From the NCBI RefSeq assembly GCF_011049865.1, contig NZ_DRGY01000049.1, forward strand, positions 1 to 64,000: a DNA stretch of 64,000 nt, read 5' to 3'. The position numbers and the translations under genes were made by a program. The stretch comes from Marinobacter antarcticus (lineage in GTDB: Bacteria; Pseudomonadota; Gammaproteobacteria; Pseudomonadales; Oleiphilaceae). The notes beneath the pieces are model-generated. The model did not search any database. It was given only the letters and a program-made list of their open reading frames with translations, and had not been told where the DNA came from. Below, in pieces: positions 37,658-47,269 of this stretch. Within the stretch, counting starts at the first letter, position 1, and each line of letters starts with the position of its first letter.

Positions 37658-38078
37658 TATCCAAAAATCGATCCGATAGCGATTTCATTGGGCCCGTTGC
37701 AAATCCATTGGTATGGCCTGATGTACCTTGTTGGCTTTCTTGCAGCCTGGTGGTTGGGCCGTCCATCAATTGGGGTTGAGCACCGAAGCAGTCGAAACGC
37801 TGATCTTTGCCCGTAAGCAAAACTTACCATTTTTCGGCTCACGGACTTTGTCACACCACTGGTGTCAATTGGCCTGGGGCCATGGTGTTCCCCAATATGG
37901 GGCCGGCCGCCACGCCACCCGTCGTCACTGTATGAGTTCACGCTGGAAGGTGTTGTGCTGTGTTGTGCTGTGGTGGTTCTCAGGCCATCCTCGCGGGAAT
38001 GGCACAACGTCCGGCTTATTCCTGTTGCTCTACGGGGTTTTCCGCTTTTTTGTCGGTCAGAATGTGGAGATTGGGGCG
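37658..38078 (+). pseudogene. lgt: Decayed lgt (prolipoprotein diacylglyceryl transferase)
   Basis: Lgt pieces occur in order but in different frames. [20 protein letters not shown] followed by [14 protein letters not shown] (37658 onward) is the Lgt N-terminus; [44 protein letters not shown] and SGLFLLLYGVFRFF are later family segments. A central part (about 80 residues including the HGG and GRIGNFINGE motifs) is deleted and at least two frameshifts separate the rest. An intact lgt must exist elsewhere if this is the only decayed copy, because the gene is normally essential. Confidence 0.8.
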
Positions 38079-38171
38079 GAATATTGTGGATCGACAAGGA
38101 TGCCGGAATTCGTTAAAGATGATCTAAAACAGATGGTTAAGTCTTGATATGTATTGATACGAAATGGTTAC

Positions 38172-38248
38172 TGGTGCCCTCGGCAGGACTCGAACCTGCT
38201 ACCTTCCCCTTAGGAGGGGGACGCTCTATCCAGATGAGCTACGAAGGC
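38172..38248 (-). tRNA. tRNA-Arg (CCT anticodon)
   Basis: 77 nt on the minus strand including encoded CCA. Acceptor stem GCCTTCG pairs with CGAGGGC (one G-T wobble), D arm TAGCTCATCTGGATAGAGC, anticodon loop CTCCTAA (anticodon CCT), T arm GCAGGTTCGAGTCCTGC. The 3' end faces the accessory region at 26-38 kb, as expected if that region entered by site-specific integration into this tRNA. Confidence 0.93.
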
Positions 38249-38334
38249 GCTTCTTTCAGAAGGTCGGTATGATAACGGCCTGAGGCTTATGGCTCAAGGT
38301 GTTACCGTGTTTTCTGCCGTGCTGGGAGTGTGCT

Positions 38335-39042
38335 TTGTCTGATTCGTTCTCGCTAAGCGTTATTGTGCCAGTCTGGATGGAAGCGGCGGGCATTGTGGCG
38401 GCGCTTGAAGCTCTGTCACCGCTGCGCGCAGAGGGGTATGAGGTGATTGTGGTGGACGCGGACAGCACGGATGGCACAACCAGGTTGGCAATCCCGCTTG
38501 CGGATCGGGTGGTTCAGTCGGGAAAGGGAAGGGCCGTTCAAATGAATGCGGGCGCCTCTGTTGCTAACGGCAGTGTTCTGGTGTTTTTGCACGCGGACAC
38601 CCGTCTTCCTGAAAATGCACTGAATTGCCTGAGTGAGTTTTTTAACAGTGACAAAGCCTGGGGCCGTTTTGATGTGCGCCTGAGTGGCCGGGGCGTGATG
38701 TTCAGGGTTGTTGCCTGGTTTATGAATCAGCGCTCGCGGTTAACGGGTATTTGCACAGGCGATCAGGCTCTGTTTGTGCGCAGGGAAGTTTTTGAGGCTC
38801 TGCGCGGATTTGATAGCCTGCCGATCATGGAAGATATTGAGTTTTCCAACAGGCTGCGCCTGGTTTCCCGCCCCTTCTGTATTGACGAACCGGTTGTTAC
38901 CGACAGCCGGCGCTGGGAACAGCGAGGTGTGTGGCGCACGATTTTTCTGATGTGGCGTTTACGCTGGCGCTACTGGCGTGGTGAATCCCCGGCAACGCTT
39001 GCTCATTCCTACCGTATGGATGTTCGTAATGGCTCAGACTGA
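38335..39042 (+). CDS. Glycosyltransferase family 2, TIGR04283 type
   Basis: 235 residues from TTG at 38335 with GGGAG upstream. GT-A fold: LSVIVPVWMEAAGI, the DxD-like VVDADSTDGTTRLA, RVVQSGKGRAVQMNAGA, FLHADTRLP, and GICTGDQALFVRREVFEALRGFD. The tail matches the TIGR04283 group, often found next to TIGR04282 proteins as here. Those pairs occur in arsenosugar-like and other clusters; no arsenic gene is near, so the acceptor is unknown. Overlaps the next gene by 14 bases. Confidence 0.83.
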   Translation: MSDSFSLSVIVPVWMEAAGIVAALEALSPLRAEGYEVIVVDADSTDGTTRLAIPLADRVVQSGKGRAVQMNAGASVANGSVLVFLHADTRLPENALNCLSEFFNSDKAWGRFDVRLSGRGVMFRVVAWFMNQRSRLTGICTGDQALFVRREVFEALRGFDSLPIMEDIEFSNRLRLVSRPFCIDEPVVTDSRRWEQRGVWRTIFLMWRLRWRYWRGESPATLAHSYRMDVRNGSD

Positions 39043-39670
39043 ATTTCTCAATGCGCTGGTGATGCAGTTCGCCAAGTGGCCGGAAGCGGGCCGGGTAAAA
39101 ACTCGTCTTATTCCTGCGCTGGGTGTGTCCGGGGCGCTGGATGCGCACTTAACGCTTACCCTGGCTGTGCTGGATAATCTGTGTGGCGCCGGTTTTTCTG
39201 TGCAGTTCTGGTGGGACAGGGAGGTTGAATCTGTGCCGGTGGATGCGCAGGCAATTGTCCGTACTCTTGAGCACAGAGGCTTGGCGCAGCATATACAGCG
39301 GGGGGCGAATCTGGGCGACAGAATGCTGGATGCGCTTGAAAGTGGTCTTGAGTCTCACGCTGCCGCTATGATCGTGGGCAGCGATTGCCCGTCAGTTGAA
39401 CCCGCGTATGTGCATCTGGCCGTGACCTGCCTGCAGGAATACGATGTTGTTTTAGGGCCGTCTGATGACGGTGGTTACGTGTTGATTGGCTCGCGCCGGG
39501 TGCTTCCGGGCATGCTCGACGGTATTGAGTGGGGCACGGAAGCTGTCCTTGAGCAAACCTGTGCGCGACTGAAGGAACTGGGGCTCAGCGTTGGTTTGCT
39601 GGAGCCCCGATGGGATGTGGATGAGCCGGAGGACTGGGCGCGCTTTCAGCGCCTCCCTGTCGACACGTAG
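39029..39670 (+). CDS. TIGR04282 (DUF2064) glycosyltransferase-like protein
   Basis: 213 residues, starting MAQTEFLNALVMQFAKWPEAGRVKTRL. The nucleotidyl/glycosyl-transferase-like core continues with GDRMLDALESGL, MIVGSDCPSVEPAYV and VVLGPSDDGGYVLIGSR. DUF2064/TIGR04282 proteins belong to the GT-A superfamily and partner TIGR04283 proteins. The start is placed at 39029; the open frame extends upstream inside the previous gene. Confidence 0.83.
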   Translation: MAQTEFLNALVMQFAKWPEAGRVKTRLIPALGVSGALDAHLTLTLAVLDNLCGAGFSVQFWWDREVESVPVDAQAIVRTLEHRGLAQHIQRGANLGDRMLDALESGLESHAAAMIVGSDCPSVEPAYVHLAVTCLQEYDVVLGPSDDGGYVLIGSRRVLPGMLDGIEWGTEAVLEQTCARLKELGLSVGLLEPRWDVDEPEDWARFQRLPVDT

Positions 39671-39679
39671 CGGCCGTTT

Positions 39680-42532
39680 TTACTTATCGGTAACGGGTGG
39701 TTGTTGCAGAATAAGGTCGCGGGCGTCCTTTGCGCTCAACCCTTCGCCACCCGTGTTCACGAGCAGCGCCCGGTCTCTGTTCAATACGGAGTCCCTGAAG
39801 GTGGTTTTCAGCTCATCGAGACTGACGGCTTTAACGGCTTTTGCGAGCCTTTCTCGTGAGTCAAACCCCTCTTCGCCACGATCAATCTCGCGCCAATAGC
39901 GCCCTGAAATCTCTCCCAATTGACGATCCTGCTCCATAATGCTGCTGATCACTGCCCGCTTTTCCTGGGCCAGGCGCTCGTCATCCAAGTTGGCAAGGGT
40001 CTCATTGTAGCCTTTGGCGAACTCGCGAATGGCCTGGTCGATGGCGTTCGGACTGGCGGTAGGGGATTGAACCACAAAGCCAAGGGCCGGGGTTTCAAGC
40101 ATTTCGAAGGGTGTTGCGTACACAATGTAGCCAAGCTGGCGCGTGGTGCGGATATCTTCATAAAACGGGCTGCTTATAATCTGCGCCAGCAGGCGGAACC
40201 GCGCGCGCTCTTCAAAGCTGGTGTTCTTGCCCTGGGTGTAAAGCGTGTACCCGGTATCCGGATGTTCTACGTTCAAAGAGACGACGATTTCTTCCGGCGG
40301 CAGCTTGCGCACCTGACTGCGCGCAACCGTTGCAAAATCGCTTTTGTTCAACACAATCGCATCAATCTGCTGGGCCAGGTTAAGTGCGTAAGCTTCGGTC
40401 AGGTTGCCATGAACCAGCAGTACCGGGTCAATTTTCGAGAGCAACGTCCCTGCGAATGATCTGAGTTCTTCGAGGGTTACGGTTTTTGCAGCCTGCAGCT
40501 GTTCGTCCGTGCTCCAGGTGTCTTCGAGCAGCGTGGATTGAATGAACTCGGACGTCTGTGCAACTGGCCGGTCTTTGGCTTTGTTCTGCAAACTGTCCAT
40601 CAGGTTTTGCCGGGCGATATCAAAGCGCTGTCGGGTAATCTGCGGTGCTGCAACCTGCATGAGGATGCGGTTCATCAGGGTGTTCAGTTTGTCGCTGTAG
40701 CCGCCAACCCGCACAGTGATGCCGCGCAAGTGCGGATAGATGCTGTAATCCAGCCCGGCAAGACGCGCGGAATAGGCCCAGGCGTTCAAGTTGTTGTTGA
40801 TGCTGTCAACCAGAAGACCTGTCAGTACATGGCTGCGGGCCGATGCGCGCACAGCGGGTGTGCGTAAGCTCAAAAATACGTTGGCCTTGGGTGTGTCAAA
40901 ACGCGTGTCCCGGGCAAACCAGATTGCCATGCCGTCGTTATTGCCCAACCATTCGGGTTTGTCCATGGTTTTACCAGGCACCATGGTCAGATTCTCAGGC
41001 ACAAACGGGTTGGGCGCAGGAAGATGAAGCGCCTCGGCCAATGCGATGGGTGCCTTGGTTTTGAGTGCTTCGGTATCCAGTGGTTCAATCTGCCAGGGTG
41101 TTTCGTACCACTTGGTAAAGTTGGGGTTTTTGAGCTCGAGCTGTGGCGCCAGCAAATAGGCCATCACGTTATCCGGTGTCAGCATTGAAAGAATATCCCG
41201 ATACTGATCCGGCGCGTAACGCTCCATTAGCCAGGGCGCACTGAGAATATCTTCTGCCGGGTAGTCCTGGAGCTGGCTCGACAGTCGCATTGCCTCTTGA
41301 AGGGGTTCACCTTGCTCGCGAAAGCGAAAATCGATTCTTGCCAGTCGCTGCATTTCTTCAAAACGCTGCTCGCTAATGCCTTGCTCGCGAATGATGTCGA
41401 TGTACCGAAAAACCAGTGACAGAATGTCTTCTTGCCGATTCAGGCCCTCAGGTGTAAGCGCAATGCTGATGTCCAATGTGGCCGCTTCGCCCGTATCCAT
41501 GCCAATACCGGCGGACAGGTTATCTGCCAGGCCGTTCTTCTTCAGCACCTCCAAGAGGCTGCCTGGTCCTTCGTGGCCAAGCAGGTTGGCAATGTAACTG
41601 ACGGGCTTTGTGCGGTAGTTTTCCTGCTGTGATGGAATCGGGAATGACAACGACAGGCTGCGCACATCCTTGATGGCTTGCACCGTCACCTCTGCAGGCA
41701 GCGCATCGGCTTCAAGCAATTTGGCGCTATGAACCCTTGATTTCAGATTGCGGTTCTCAATGGCACCAAAACGCGCCCGTACCATAGCTTCCAGCTGGTC
41801 CAGCGGCTGCGGGCCGTAAACCGCAAGGGTCATCAGGTTGGCGGAGTAACGGGCTTTCCAGAACTCAATCAGGTCAGGCCGAAGCGGATGGGTGTCGGTG
41901 TTTTCCAGCGTGGTCAGATTACCGACCGCGAACTGATGAAAAGCGCCTTGCGGGTTGCTGGCGGCCTTTTTGACGGAGTAGAGGCGGCGGCCATCTTCTT
42001 TTTGTTTGGAGCTGAACTCAGAGTTCACAGCGTTACGTTCGCGGTCTACAAGCTCGGCGGTAAACAGAGGCGCCGCAAACTGCTGCGAGAACCGATCCAG
42101 CGCAGATTCCAGGTAATTGGCCTGAATATCGAAAAAATAGTTGGTGTTGCGAAACGCGGTAAAGGCGTTATGACTGCCCCCGTGGCTTTTGATGAACTGT
42201 TGGTACTCTCCGGGCTCAGGGTACTTTTCCGTGCCCAAAAACAGCATGTGCTCGAGGAAGTGTGCAATGCCCTCCCGTTCTTTTGGATCATCGCCACTGC
42301 CAACCGCCACGTTCATGGACGCCGCGGCTTTGTCTGCGTTCTTGTCGGATATCAGAATGGCTCGCAAACCGTTATCCAGTTCAATGAAGCGGTATTCGTT
42401 GTTGTCGTTCGGGCTTTTTTGTGGCGTTTGTGCGGCGGTTGCAAACGAACTGACAAATAATAGCAAAAGCAGTGCAAACGCATTTGCCGTCAGCACCGGT
42501 ATTCTGGCGTTTAATTGGGTACCAATACGCAT
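39680..42532 (-). CDS. M16 insulinase-family zinc peptidase
   Basis: 950 residues: signal peptide about 1-34 and the pitrilysin layout of four alpha-beta domains. Inverted zinc motif HFLEH (His91, Glu94, His95) in GIAHFLEHMLFLGT and the distal Glu in RNAVNSEF. Length matches pitrilysin (PtrA) rather than the shorter two-subunit M16B proteins. Periplasmic degradation of peptides is expected. Convergent with the DUF2064 gene (nine bases apart). Confidence 0.92.
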   Translation of the reverse strand: MRIGTQLNARIPVLTANAFALLLLLFVSSFATAAQTPQKSPNDNNEYRFIELDNGLRAILISDKNADKAAASMNVAVGSGDDPKEREGIAHFLEHMLFLGTEKYPEPGEYQQFIKSHGGSHNAFTAFRNTNYFFDIQANYLESALDRFSQQFAAPLFTAELVDRERNAVNSEFSSKQKEDGRRLYSVKKAASNPQGAFHQFAVGNLTTLENTDTHPLRPDLIEFWKARYSANLMTLAVYGPQPLDQLEAMVRARFGAIENRNLKSRVHSAKLLEADALPAEVTVQAIKDVRSLSLSFPIPSQQENYRTKPVSYIANLLGHEGPGSLLEVLKKNGLADNLSAGIGMDTGEAATLDISIALTPEGLNRQEDILSLVFRYIDIIREQGISEQRFEEMQRLARIDFRFREQGEPLQEAMRLSSQLQDYPAEDILSAPWLMERYAPDQYRDILSMLTPDNVMAYLLAPQLELKNPNFTKWYETPWQIEPLDTEALKTKAPIALAEALHLPAPNPFVPENLTMVPGKTMDKPEWLGNNDGMAIWFARDTRFDTPKANVFLSLRTPAVRASARSHVLTGLLVDSINNNLNAWAYSARLAGLDYSIYPHLRGITVRVGGYSDKLNTLMNRILMQVAAPQITRQRFDIARQNLMDSLQNKAKDRPVAQTSEFIQSTLLEDTWSTDEQLQAAKTVTLEELRSFAGTLLSKIDPVLLVHGNLTEAYALNLAQQIDAIVLNKSDFATVARSQVRKLPPEEIVVSLNVEHPDTGYTLYTQGKNTSFEERARFRLLAQIISSPFYEDIRTTRQLGYIVYATPFEMLETPALGFVVQSPTASPNAIDQAIREFAKGYNETLANLDDERLAQEKRAVISSIMEQDRQLGEISGRYWREIDRGEEGFDSRERLAKAVKAVSLDELKTTFRDSVLNRDRALLVNTGGEGLSAKDARDLILQQPPVTDK

Positions 42533-42570
42533 AAGGCCTCTGCTATTTGTTAGGGAGCGTCTGAAAGGTT

Positions 42571-42870
42571 TCAGTGCATCATTGTTTTGCGGGTGTTTTC
42601 TGGCTGTTGATCCAGAGTTTTGCGGGCCAGGTCCGCGGCTTTCTCTCCATCAAGCTGGCCTGACGCAATCCGTTCGAGCACGGTTGCCATAATGGCAACG
42701 GATTGGCGGTAATCGGCAAACTCTTCCTGAAATGCACTGTCGATTGCCTGGTAAACCGCCTGGATTTTCTGTTCACGGTCACCGGAATTTTTCGCCGTGT
42801 CGTTGATCGCTTTGAGGCACGCACGGGCAATGGTGATGTAACGTTCAGTATTGGGATTGTCGTTCGGCAT
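42571..42870 (-). CDS. Conserved hypothetical protein
   Basis: 99 residues, cytosolic, largely helical (YITIARACLKAINDTAKN, KIQAVYQAIDSAFQEEF, VAIMATVLERIASGQLDGEKAADLARKTL). No metal or catalytic motif. Located 38 bases upstream of the M16 gene on the same strand, so co-transcription is possible. Confidence 0.6.
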   Translation of the reverse strand: MPNDNPNTERYITIARACLKAINDTAKNSGDREQKIQAVYQAIDSAFQEEFADYRQSVAIMATVLERIASGQLDGEKAADLARKTLDQQPENTRKTMMH

Positions 42871-43067
42871 TATCGGGTTTCCGGGTATCGCTGGGTCTGT
42901 GAAAAGGACTGACGCCTAAAGAGGCAACAAGTTCCGGATTATCGCATTGCTGGCAGGCTGTTTCATTGCATTGCAGTAATTCATCGTCAGGGAAGGCGGG
43001 CGCCAATTACTGTGCTAGTCTCAAAAGCGTTGTGTCGGCGAAAAATACAGGCGCGACGGATTTTTTT

Positions 43068-43114
43068 AGAGTAAAGGCTCTATTTAAAACAACGGGTTAC
43101 AGAGTAAAAACTCT
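43068..43114. promoter_or_regulatory. Twin 14-bp dyads upstream of fatty acyl reductase
   Basis: The 379-base gap before the reductase gene (42871-43249) holds AGAGTAAAGGCTCT (43068-43081) and AGAGTAAAAACTCT (43101-43114), dyad centres 33 bases apart (about three helical turns), both flanked by T or A runs that form an 11-bp inverted pair TTTTTTAGAGT (43062-43072) and ACTCTAAAAAA (43110-43120). Two repressor dimers on one DNA face, or one looped RNA stem, could use this. The rest of the gap shows no gene. Confidence 0.5.
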
Positions 43115-43249
43115 AAAAAAGACCGATACATGAAAGTTGCATTTAAGTACAATGCCGGCCAATCAAGGCCGTTATTAGACTTTGGTCGAATAAGGCCGAC
43201 GTAAATATTGAACAGACAACAACAGAGCAACAGGCAGGGTGGATTATCA

Positions 43250-45235
43250 ATGAACTATTTCCTGACCGGTGGTACCGGGTTTATTGGCCGTTTTCTTGTG
43301 GAAAAACTTTTAGCACGGGGCGGCACCGTGCATCTGCTGGTGCGTGAGCAATCTCTGGACAAGCTTGACGCACTCATACAGCGGTGGGGCGTAGACGAAT
43401 CCCGTGTTAAGGCGGTAGTTGGCGATTTGACGAGCGAAAATCTGGGTATTGATACCAAAACCCTTAAAGCCCTGACAGGAAAGATTGATCATTTTTTCCA
43501 CCTGGCCGCTGTCTACGATATGGGCGCTGACGAAGACGCCCAACAGGCCACGAACATTGATGGCACCAAGGCGGCAGTGAATGCCGCTGAAGCAATGAAG
43601 GCAAAGCACTTTCACCATGTTTCGTCTATCGCGGCTGCTGGCCTGTTCAAGGGTATTTTCCGTGAGGATATGTTTGAGGAAGCGGAAAAGCTGGACCATC
43701 CGTATCTGATGACCAAGCACGAATCGGAAAAAGTTGTGCGTGAACAGTGCAAAGTGCCATTTCGCATTTATCGTCCGGGCATGGTTATCGGCCACTCGAA
43801 AACCGGGGAAATGGACAAGGTTGACGGCCCTTACTATTTCTTCAAAATGATTCAGAAAATCCGCCGGACCCTGCCTCAGTGGATGCCGACTGTGGGTATA
43901 GAAGGGGGCCGCCTGAATGTTGTTCCCGTAGATTTTGTGGTCAATGCGTTGGATCACATAGCGCACCTGGACAGCGAAGATGGCAAGTGTTTCCATTTGG
44001 TGGATTCTGACCCTTACAAGGTGGGTGAGATTCTTAACATTTTCTGTGAAGCCGGCCACGCGCCTAAAATGGGCATGCGCATCGACTCCCGCATGTTCGG
44101 TTTCATTCCGCCCTTTATTCGTCAGAGCCTTAAAAACCTGCCGCCGGTGAAACGTTTAACCAGCGCTGTGCTGGAGGACATGGGCATTCCGCGCTCAGTG
44201 CTGTCCTTTATCAATTACCCCACCCGTTTCGATGCCCGCGAGACTGAGCGCGTGCTGAAGGGAACGGGCATAGAAGTGCCCCGTTTGGCGGATTATGCAC
44301 CGGTGATCTGGGACTTTTGGGAACGTCATCTCGACCCTGATCTGTTCAAGGACCGCACTCTCAAGGGTACGGTGGAAGGCAAGGTGTGTGTGGTAACCGG
44401 CGCTACGTCGGGTATTGGCTTGGCAACGGCTGAAAAACTGGCGGAAGCGGGCGCTATTCTGGTGATTGGAGCCCGCACCAAGTCGAAACTGGATGAGGTG
44501 ACCGCGTCTCTGGAGGCGAAGGGCGGCAGTGTGCACGCCTACCAATGTGATTTCTCCGATATGGAGGCGTGCGATCACTTTGTGAAAACCGTTCTGGACA
44601 ACCACGGCCATGTGGATGTGTTGATCAACAATGCCGGGCGCTCCATTCGTCGTTCGTTGTCGTTGTCGTTTGACCGGTTCCATGATTTTGAGCGCACCAT
44701 GCAACTGAACTACTTCGGCTCTGTGCGGTTGATCATGGGATTTGCACCGTCGATGTTGGAGCGTCATCGCGGCCATGTGGTTAATATTTCGTCTATTGGT
44801 GTGCTTACCAACGCACCGCGGTTCTCTGCTTATGTGGCGTCTAAATCGGCGTTGGATGCATTCAGTCGATGCGCGGCTTCGGAGTGGTCAGACCGGAACG
44901 TGACGTTCACCACCATCAATATGCCGCTGGTGAAAACGCCGATGATCGCACCCACCAAGATTTACGATTCGGTGCCAACGCTTACGCCGGAAGAGGCGGC
45001 GGAAATGGTGACGAATGCGATTATTGATCGCCCAAAGCGTATCGCAACGCGCCTTGGTATTTTCGCAGAAGTGTTGCACGCACTTGCGCCGAAGATGGGC
45101 GAAATCGTGATGAATACGGGCTACCGTATGTTCCCGGATTCATCCCCTGGAGTGGGGGGCAAGTCAATTGAGAGGCCGAAGGTGTCCACGGAACAGGTGG
45201 CTTTTGCCGCGGTTATGCGGGGCATTCACTGGTAA
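43250..45235 (+). CDS. Fatty acyl reductase (wax-ester pathway)
   Basis: 661 residues with two SDR-type Rossmann domains. The first is an extended NAD(P)-binding male-sterility-type domain (MNYFLTGGTGFIGRFLVEKL; catalytic-type YLMTK) that binds and reduces the acyl thioester. The second starts near VCVVTGATSGIGLATAEKLA with NNAGRS and YVASK. This is the architecture and length of the Marinobacter enzyme (known as Maqu_2220 in M. aquaeolei VT8) that reduces acyl-CoA/ACP to fatty alcohol for wax esters. ATG 43250 has AGGGTGG upstream and gives that length; an in-frame TTG 14 codons earlier is not favoured. A strong terminator follows. Confidence 0.92.
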   Translation: MNYFLTGGTGFIGRFLVEKLLARGGTVHLLVREQSLDKLDALIQRWGVDESRVKAVVGDLTSENLGIDTKTLKALTGKIDHFFHLAAVYDMGADEDAQQATNIDGTKAAVNAAEAMKAKHFHHVSSIAAAGLFKGIFREDMFEEAEKLDHPYLMTKHESEKVVREQCKVPFRIYRPGMVIGHSKTGEMDKVDGPYYFFKMIQKIRRTLPQWMPTVGIEGGRLNVVPVDFVVNALDHIAHLDSEDGKCFHLVDSDPYKVGEILNIFCEAGHAPKMGMRIDSRMFGFIPPFIRQSLKNLPPVKRLTSAVLEDMGIPRSVLSFINYPTRFDARETERVLKGTGIEVPRLADYAPVIWDFWERHLDPDLFKDRTLKGTVEGKVCVVTGATSGIGLATAEKLAEAGAILVIGARTKSKLDEVTASLEAKGGSVHAYQCDFSDMEACDHFVKTVLDNHGHVDVLINNAGRSIRRSLSLSFDRFHDFERTMQLNYFGSVRLIMGFAPSMLERHRGHVVNISSIGVLTNAPRFSAYVASKSALDAFSRCAASEWSDRNVTFTTINMPLVKTPMIAPTKIYDSVPTLTPEEAAEMVTNAIIDRPKRIATRLGIFAEVLHALAPKMGEIVMNTGYRMFPDSSPGVGGKSIERPKVSTEQVAFAAVMRGIHW

Positions 45236-45260
45236 GCCGCGTTCTTGCAGCTTTGAATCA

Positions 45261-45287
45261 AAAAAACCCGCGTTGCGGGTTTTTTTG
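45261..45287. terminator. Bidirectional intrinsic terminator
   Basis: A6, stem CCCGC (45267-45271), loop GTT, stem GCGGG (45275-45279), T7. Lies between the convergent reductase and rnt genes and can serve both. Confidence 0.9.
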
Positions 45288-45317
45288 TGGATGACGTTCA
45301 CCCGATTAAAGTCGGTG

Positions 45318-45974
45318 CTATTCGGCTTCATCCGAAATCACAGGTGGCGGAAACCCGCCCAGGTCGAGCCAGCGATTGACGATCCCGCAGAACAGGTCGG
45401 CTGTCTTTTCGGCATCGTAGGCAGCAGAGTGCGCTTCTTTATTATCAAACGGAATGCCGGCCAGTTTGCAGGCCTGAGCCAAAACCGTGTGGCCATAGGC
45501 CAGGCCTGCGAGGGCGGCGGTGTCGAACGTAGAAAAGGGGTGAAACGGATTCCGATTGATCTCCGCTCGCCGTGCGGCCGCAAATACGAAGTTGTGATCG
45601 AAGGTGGCGTTGTGCCCCACCAGCACCGCGCGTTTGCAATCGTGTGCCTTGACGGCCCTGCGGATGGGGCTGAAGATTTCGCTCAGGCCCTCACGTTCGG
45701 GCACAGCTTCCCTGTCCGGATTCCACGGGTCAATGCCGGTAAAATCCAGCGCAGACTGCTCCAGATTGGCGCCTTCAAACGGATCAATCTGTTGCAAATG
45801 GGTTTCACCCCTTTGCAATCTGCCGTCATCATCCATGGTGATCATCACCGCGGCTATTTCCAGCAGAGCATCCCGGTCTGGATTGAACCCGCCGGTCTCA
45901 ACATCGACAACAACGGGTAAAAAACCGCGAAATCTGCGGGACATTGGGTGCGATTGTCTGTTTTCGTCAGTCAC
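45318..45974 (-). CDS. rnt: Ribonuclease T
   Basis: 218 residues, DEDD 3'-5' exonuclease that trims tRNA and other stable RNA 3' ends. Exo motifs: PVVVDVETGGFNPDRDALLEIAAV (Exo I), LVGHNATFDHNFV (Exo II) and HSAAYDAEKTADLF (Exo III). The rnt-pyrC-motY order matches Pseudomonas and supports the three names. Start MTDENRQSHPMSRRF; a start at MSRRF is also possible. Confidence 0.94.
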   Translation of the reverse strand: MTDENRQSHPMSRRFRGFLPVVVDVETGGFNPDRDALLEIAAVMITMDDDGRLQRGETHLQQIDPFEGANLEQSALDFTGIDPWNPDREAVPEREGLSEIFSPIRRAVKAHDCKRAVLVGHNATFDHNFVFAAARRAEINRNPFHPFSTFDTAALAGLAYGHTVLAQACKLAGIPFDNKEAHSAAYDAEKTADLFCGIVNRWLDLGGFPPPVISDEAE

Positions 45975-46017
45975 TAAAGCTCCGGTCGTGGCCGTTTGTC
46001 AGGAAGTGTGGGTACGT

Positions 46018-47049
46018 TTATGCCAAGCGCCAGTTAATGGTTTCGCCAGCTTTCAACGGAACGATGGTACCACCGGCTAACGGTAATTCATCCGGCATTG
46101 TCCAGGGTTTCTTCACCAGGGTAATAGTATCGGTATTTCGCGGCAGACCATAGAAATCCGCGCCGTTCAGGCTGGCGAAGGCTTCAAGTTGATCCAGAAT
46201 GCCGAGTTCTTCAAAAATGTCCGCGTACAGTCCGATTGCGCCGTAGGCGGAGTAACAACCGGCGCAGCCGCAGGCGGCCTCTTTTTTGTCACTGGAGTGT
46301 GGCGCGGAGTCGGTTCCCAGAAAAAACCGTTTATCACCGCTCGCGATGGCATCCCTGAGGGCTTGCTGGTGCCGGTTGCGCTTGAGAATTGGAAGGCAGT
46401 ACAGGTGAGGGCGTATGCCGCCTACCAGCATGTGATTGCGGTTGTACATCAGGTGCTGAGGCGTGAGCGTTGCGCCCAGATTGTTACTCTGGTGATGGCG
46501 TATAAACTCGGCAGAATCGGCGGTTGTTATGTGCTCAAGCACAACCCGGAGATTCGGAAACGCGTCCAGAGTAGGCGCCAGAACACGCTCAAGGAATACC
46601 TTTTCCCGATCGAAAATATCGATGTCTGCATCGGTCACTTCGCCGTGAACGAGCAACAGCATGCCGCATTCGGCCATGGCCTCAAGCACCGGATAGATAT
46701 TGCGGATATCCTGCACGCCGGAGGCAGAGTTGGTGGTGGCTCCGGCGGGATAGAGCTTCGCAGCGACAATGCCGTCGGCACTGGCCTCAAGGATGTCCGC
46801 GCGGGTTGTCGATTCCGTGAGATAAAGCGTCATTAATGGCTGGAAACCCGTACCTGTTGCCGCAGCCAATATGCGATCCCGGTATGCGGAGGCTTCAGCG
46901 GCGTTGGTAACCGGCGGGTTGAGGTTGGGCATGATGATCGCTCGCCCGAAACAGGCCGCGGTTGCCGGCACAACGTCTTTGAGAACATCGCCGTCGCGCA
47001 CGTGGAGGTGCCAGTCGTCGGGGCGCACAAGTGTTAGCTGTTCGGTCAT
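46018..47049 (-). CDS. pyrC: Dihydroorotase
   Basis: 343 residues, the class II (E. coli-like) dihydroorotase of pyrimidine synthesis. Metal-site signatures: [13 protein letters not shown] (zinc HxH), [11 protein letters not shown] (carbamylated Lys), [19 protein letters not shown] and [20 protein letters not shown]. Located 43 bases upstream of rnt and reading the same way; divergent from motY. Confidence 0.96.
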   Translation of the reverse strand: MTEQLTLVRPDDWHLHVRDGDVLKDVVPATAACFGRAIIMPNLNPPVTNAAEASAYRDRILAAATGTGFQPLMTLYLTESTTRADILEASADGIVAAKLYPAGATTNSASGVQDIRNIYPVLEAMAECGMLLLVHGEVTDADIDIFDREKVFLERVLAPTLDAFPNLRVVLEHITTADSAEFIRHHQSNNLGATLTPQHLMYNRNHMLVGGIRPHLYCLPILKRNRHQQALRDAIASGDKRFFLGTDSAPHSSDKKEAACGCAGCYSAYGAIGLYADIFEELGILDQLEAFASLNGADFYGLPRNTDTITLVKKPWTMPDELPLAGGTIVPLKAGETINWRLA

Positions 47050-47269
47050 TGGTTGGTTTCCGCACTACCTTCAAAAGGGCTAATAAAGAGGCGTGAAAGA
47101 CGCGTTCACCGTGGAAGGCGCTTTGATCCTGGAAAATTTGGGAAATTATAGCAGAAGGCGCCGGTGATTGTTTTTCCTGTGTTGGACTAAAGAACGCTGC
47201 ATGCGTGCCGTTAAACAGGGAAACCACGAAACAGACGTGGACCCTCGGTATCACGGCTATGGCGCTCTT

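Noticed and set aside
38172..38248. Duplicate tRNA end (att site) for the island
   Set aside because: I looked for a copy of the T-arm/3' end at the left border (25.9-26.4 kb) and elsewhere and saw none.
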